A stretch of 21,917 bases of DNA, from positions 1,674,536-1,696,452 of the forward strand of contig FN649746.1 in NCBI GenBank assembly GCA_000310025.1. Direction: 5' to 3'. Position 1 is the first letter of the stretch, and each line of letters opens with the position of its first letter. The notes beneath the pieces were generated by a model. That model ran no database searches and was not told where the DNA came from. It worked only from the letters and a program-made list of their open reading frames with translations. The DNA comes from Ectocarpus siliculosus (lineage: Eukaryota; Sar; Phaeophyceae; Ectocarpales; Ectocarpaceae). Of the stretch, positions 19,928-21,917 are shown one piece after another. A program made the position numbers and the translations under genes.

Positions 19928-21870
19928 TACCGTAGACGACACAAGATAACACACCCCGGTGATAACATTTTTGGGTTTGAAACTTTATCACCGGGTGTGG
20001 TATCCTGTGGGGGGGGGGTGTTATCTTGTGTACCCCGGGTGATAAAGTGCGGCTCGCTTGGGCCCTTAAGGGGGTGTGATAAACCAGGGGGTGTGATAGC
20101 ACTTCCGAACACGCACAGAGTGTGTTTGGGGTGTAATAAAGGAGGGGGTAAGGGGGTGTGATAGCGCGTCCGAATACCCACAGGGTGTGTTTGGGGTGTG
20201 ATAATGAGGGTGTGTGATAAAAAGGTGTTAAAAACACTTCTTGTAGAGTTGAACCGCTGTTGCCGCACACTTGAATGGTATTGCGGGGGGGTGGTAGCAA
20301 CGCCTGTACGAACCCTTCATGACTTGTGGTTCTGCGGATTGTGGTAAAACAAAGAAGTTCAACGGAGGTGAAGAAGTTCCTGAGCACATGACTCGGTGGC
20401 CACAGAGTGCGCCATCCGTCCTGCCCCCTCACACAAAAAAGTAGGCTCCTGCATACCTTGCTATTGGGTACGACCAAACAAGTTACGCAGATGTTGTGTG
20501 TGTGAGATACAGTGATGGATATTGGGCATCGAAAATCGATTCAATACTGATATATATCGGCGACACGCGGTATCGGTATTGCCGATTTCCACGCCGATAT
20601 ATGTCGATACGAATCGGTATCGGTATCGATATGTGTGAGATACAGTGATGGATATTGGGCATCGAAAATCAATTCAATACTGATATATATCGGCGATACG
20701 CGGTATCGGCATCGATATGTGTGAGATACAGTGATGGATATTGGGCATCAAAAATCGATTCAATACTGATATATATCGGCGATACGCGGTATCGGTATTG
20801 CCGAATTCCACGCCGATATATGTCGATACGAATCGGTATCGGTATCGATATCGGTATTCGATATTCGATATTTTGGCCCCCTTTTTTACTGGGGAGGGTC
20901 GCTTTCCCAGCTGTCGACTCCCTATTTTCGCTCCGGCACCTACTCCTGTCGCTCCCCACTGCCATCACAATCACACACACACCAGCCACCAGCCACCCAC
21001 CACACAAACGGCGCCTGCGCACCATTTCCTTTTCGTACATCCTTTTTTCGCAAGGTTTCTTCTTTTGTTTCCTTTTGTTCTTTTGGGTGCCTAGAGTTGA
21101 CACTCGCTCACGTTTTTTTGTCATGAAATCCTGCTCGCAGGGGCACAGCTGAGCTTGCACTGATTCGATCGCAACAGTAGAGTATACACACATGCACACT
21201 GACTGGCTGTAAAATGAAGTAATATACATATATCGGGTCGACACAGCTACACAACCACTCTGCCTCTCGCACGATGCAGTTTTCTATATACGCAACATCA
21301 CACCACAGCGTGTGCCCCCTGTTGTGCTCGTCATGTCCAATTGCACACACCTGGCACACACCGCTACAATTTACTACTACTTCAATACTTCCATGCCGCC
21401 GGGCCATGCGCGCACCTTGCACACTGCTGAATACTTCCGATAGGGTTTGCGTGTGCCAGGGTAAGTGTCGTTGCGTAACGCTCGCTCTTCTTGCTACCTG
21501 AGGCCTTCAAAACAGCCGTATCGATATCGAGTATCGATACTCGATACGTACGAGCCATTTTCAGATTATCGAACAAAATATCGGTATTTGCGTTTTTTTC
21601 TCGATACGGCGGGCGTATTGTATCGAACCCTTCTTCCGGACCAACATCCATCACTTGTGAGATACCCACATGCCGACGGGGCAGATGGTGTATCACCCCG
21701 GTGATAGAAGGAGGAGCCTGCGGCGCAACCTCAAGGGGCGTGTTATCTTATGTAGCCCCTTTGATAAATCGATGGTTTGTCAGAAACGCCGAAAATTATC
21801 ACCGGGGTATCGTATTCTGTGGGGGGGGTGGTTTCTTATGTGGATGTGTTATCTTGTGTCGTCTACGGTA
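19928..21870. mobile_element. 1.94 kb non-autonomous DNA transposon with terminal inverted repeats and TA target duplication
   Basis: The element is 19930-21868, flanked by TA (19928-19929) and TA (21869-21870). With the TA included, the first 26 bases are the exact reverse complement of the last 26: the left end starts CCGTAGACGACACAAGATAA and the right end finishes TTATCTTGTGTCGTCTACGG. Further in, both ends keep CCCCGGTGATAA-like blocks after an indel. Family knowledge: TA duplications are typical of Tc1/mariner-type elements. No transposase-like reading frame with a DDE/D pattern was recognised, so it would need a transposase in trans. The interior holds GTGTGATAA motifs (20075-20220) and a 133-bp tandem repeat (20500-20851). 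Confidence 0.88.
20500..20851. repeat. Three tandem copies of a 133-bp, TATCG-rich unit
   Basis: Units start GTGTGAGATACAGTGATGGA at 20500, 20633 and 20719. The middle copy is 86 bp because of an internal deletion of about 47 bases. Each has GATATATATCGGCG and runs of (GGTATC)n. Related TATCGATA-type sequence reappears near 21519-21606. Confidence 0.9.
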
Positions 21871-21917
21871 AGCACAAGATGCCGAACGCCCTTAGCAAGA
21901 TGCAGCGCACCCTTCAT
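21871..21917 (+). repeat. Segmental tandem duplication, unit 2 (right part, cut by window end)
   Basis: AGCACAAGATGCCGAACGCC through CACCCTTCAT matches unit 1 at 19330-19376 with five differences. It is the downstream flank of the transposon insertion. Confidence 0.92.

Noticed and set aside
20655-21244. Possible transposase frames in the 1.94 kb element
   Set aside because: The frames consist of translated TATCG repeats and simple sequence; no DDE/D spacing or helix-turn-helix segment was seen.

Overview
This is eukaryotic nuclear DNA: GC-rich exons carry protein-family matches and are split by GT-AG (and one GC-AG) introns of a few hundred bases, the exons hold poly-Gln, poly-Ala and poly-Pro tracts, and the rest is dominated by simple repeats, minisatellites and inverted-repeat elements. 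The mix of large introns, GC-rich coding sequence and CAG/CTG tracts fits a brown alga (Ectocarpus-like stramenopile) best. That assignment is an inference, and other intron-rich algae are not excluded.

Layout. (1) 1-3377, plus strand: the 3' part of an importin-5/karyopherin-beta-3 gene, three exons, open at the left edge, with a GC-AG first visible intron. (2) 3378-8126: mostly non-coding, with two short inverted-repeat elements (3729-4491, 7870-8081) and one weak candidate exon (7245-7455, minus). (3) 8127-12447, minus strand, with a possible first exon at 13939-14202: a gene that can be rebuilt exon by exon into a complete Regnase/ZC3H12-type NYN (PIN-like) ribonuclease domain behind a very long Gln/Pro/Gly-rich region. 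All splice phases agree across the domain. (4) 12431-15790: a 48-62 bp minisatellite, a tRNA-derived SINE-like unit and a higher-order satellite. (5) 16548-18467, minus strand: four phase-consistent exons of a second importin-beta-type HEAT-repeat gene (N-terminal third); its flanking exons were not found. (6) 18937-21917: a segmental tandem duplication whose second copy is interrupted by a 1.94 kb non-autonomous DNA transposon with near-perfect terminal repeats and a TA target duplication. The first copy preserves the uninterrupted site.

The two importin-type genes both belong to nuclear transport but lie on opposite strands and are incomplete here. The NYN gene would act in RNA turnover. 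Nothing suggests co-regulation. The clearest results are the rebuilt NYN gene and the transposon with its in-window empty site; no wholly new system is demonstrated.
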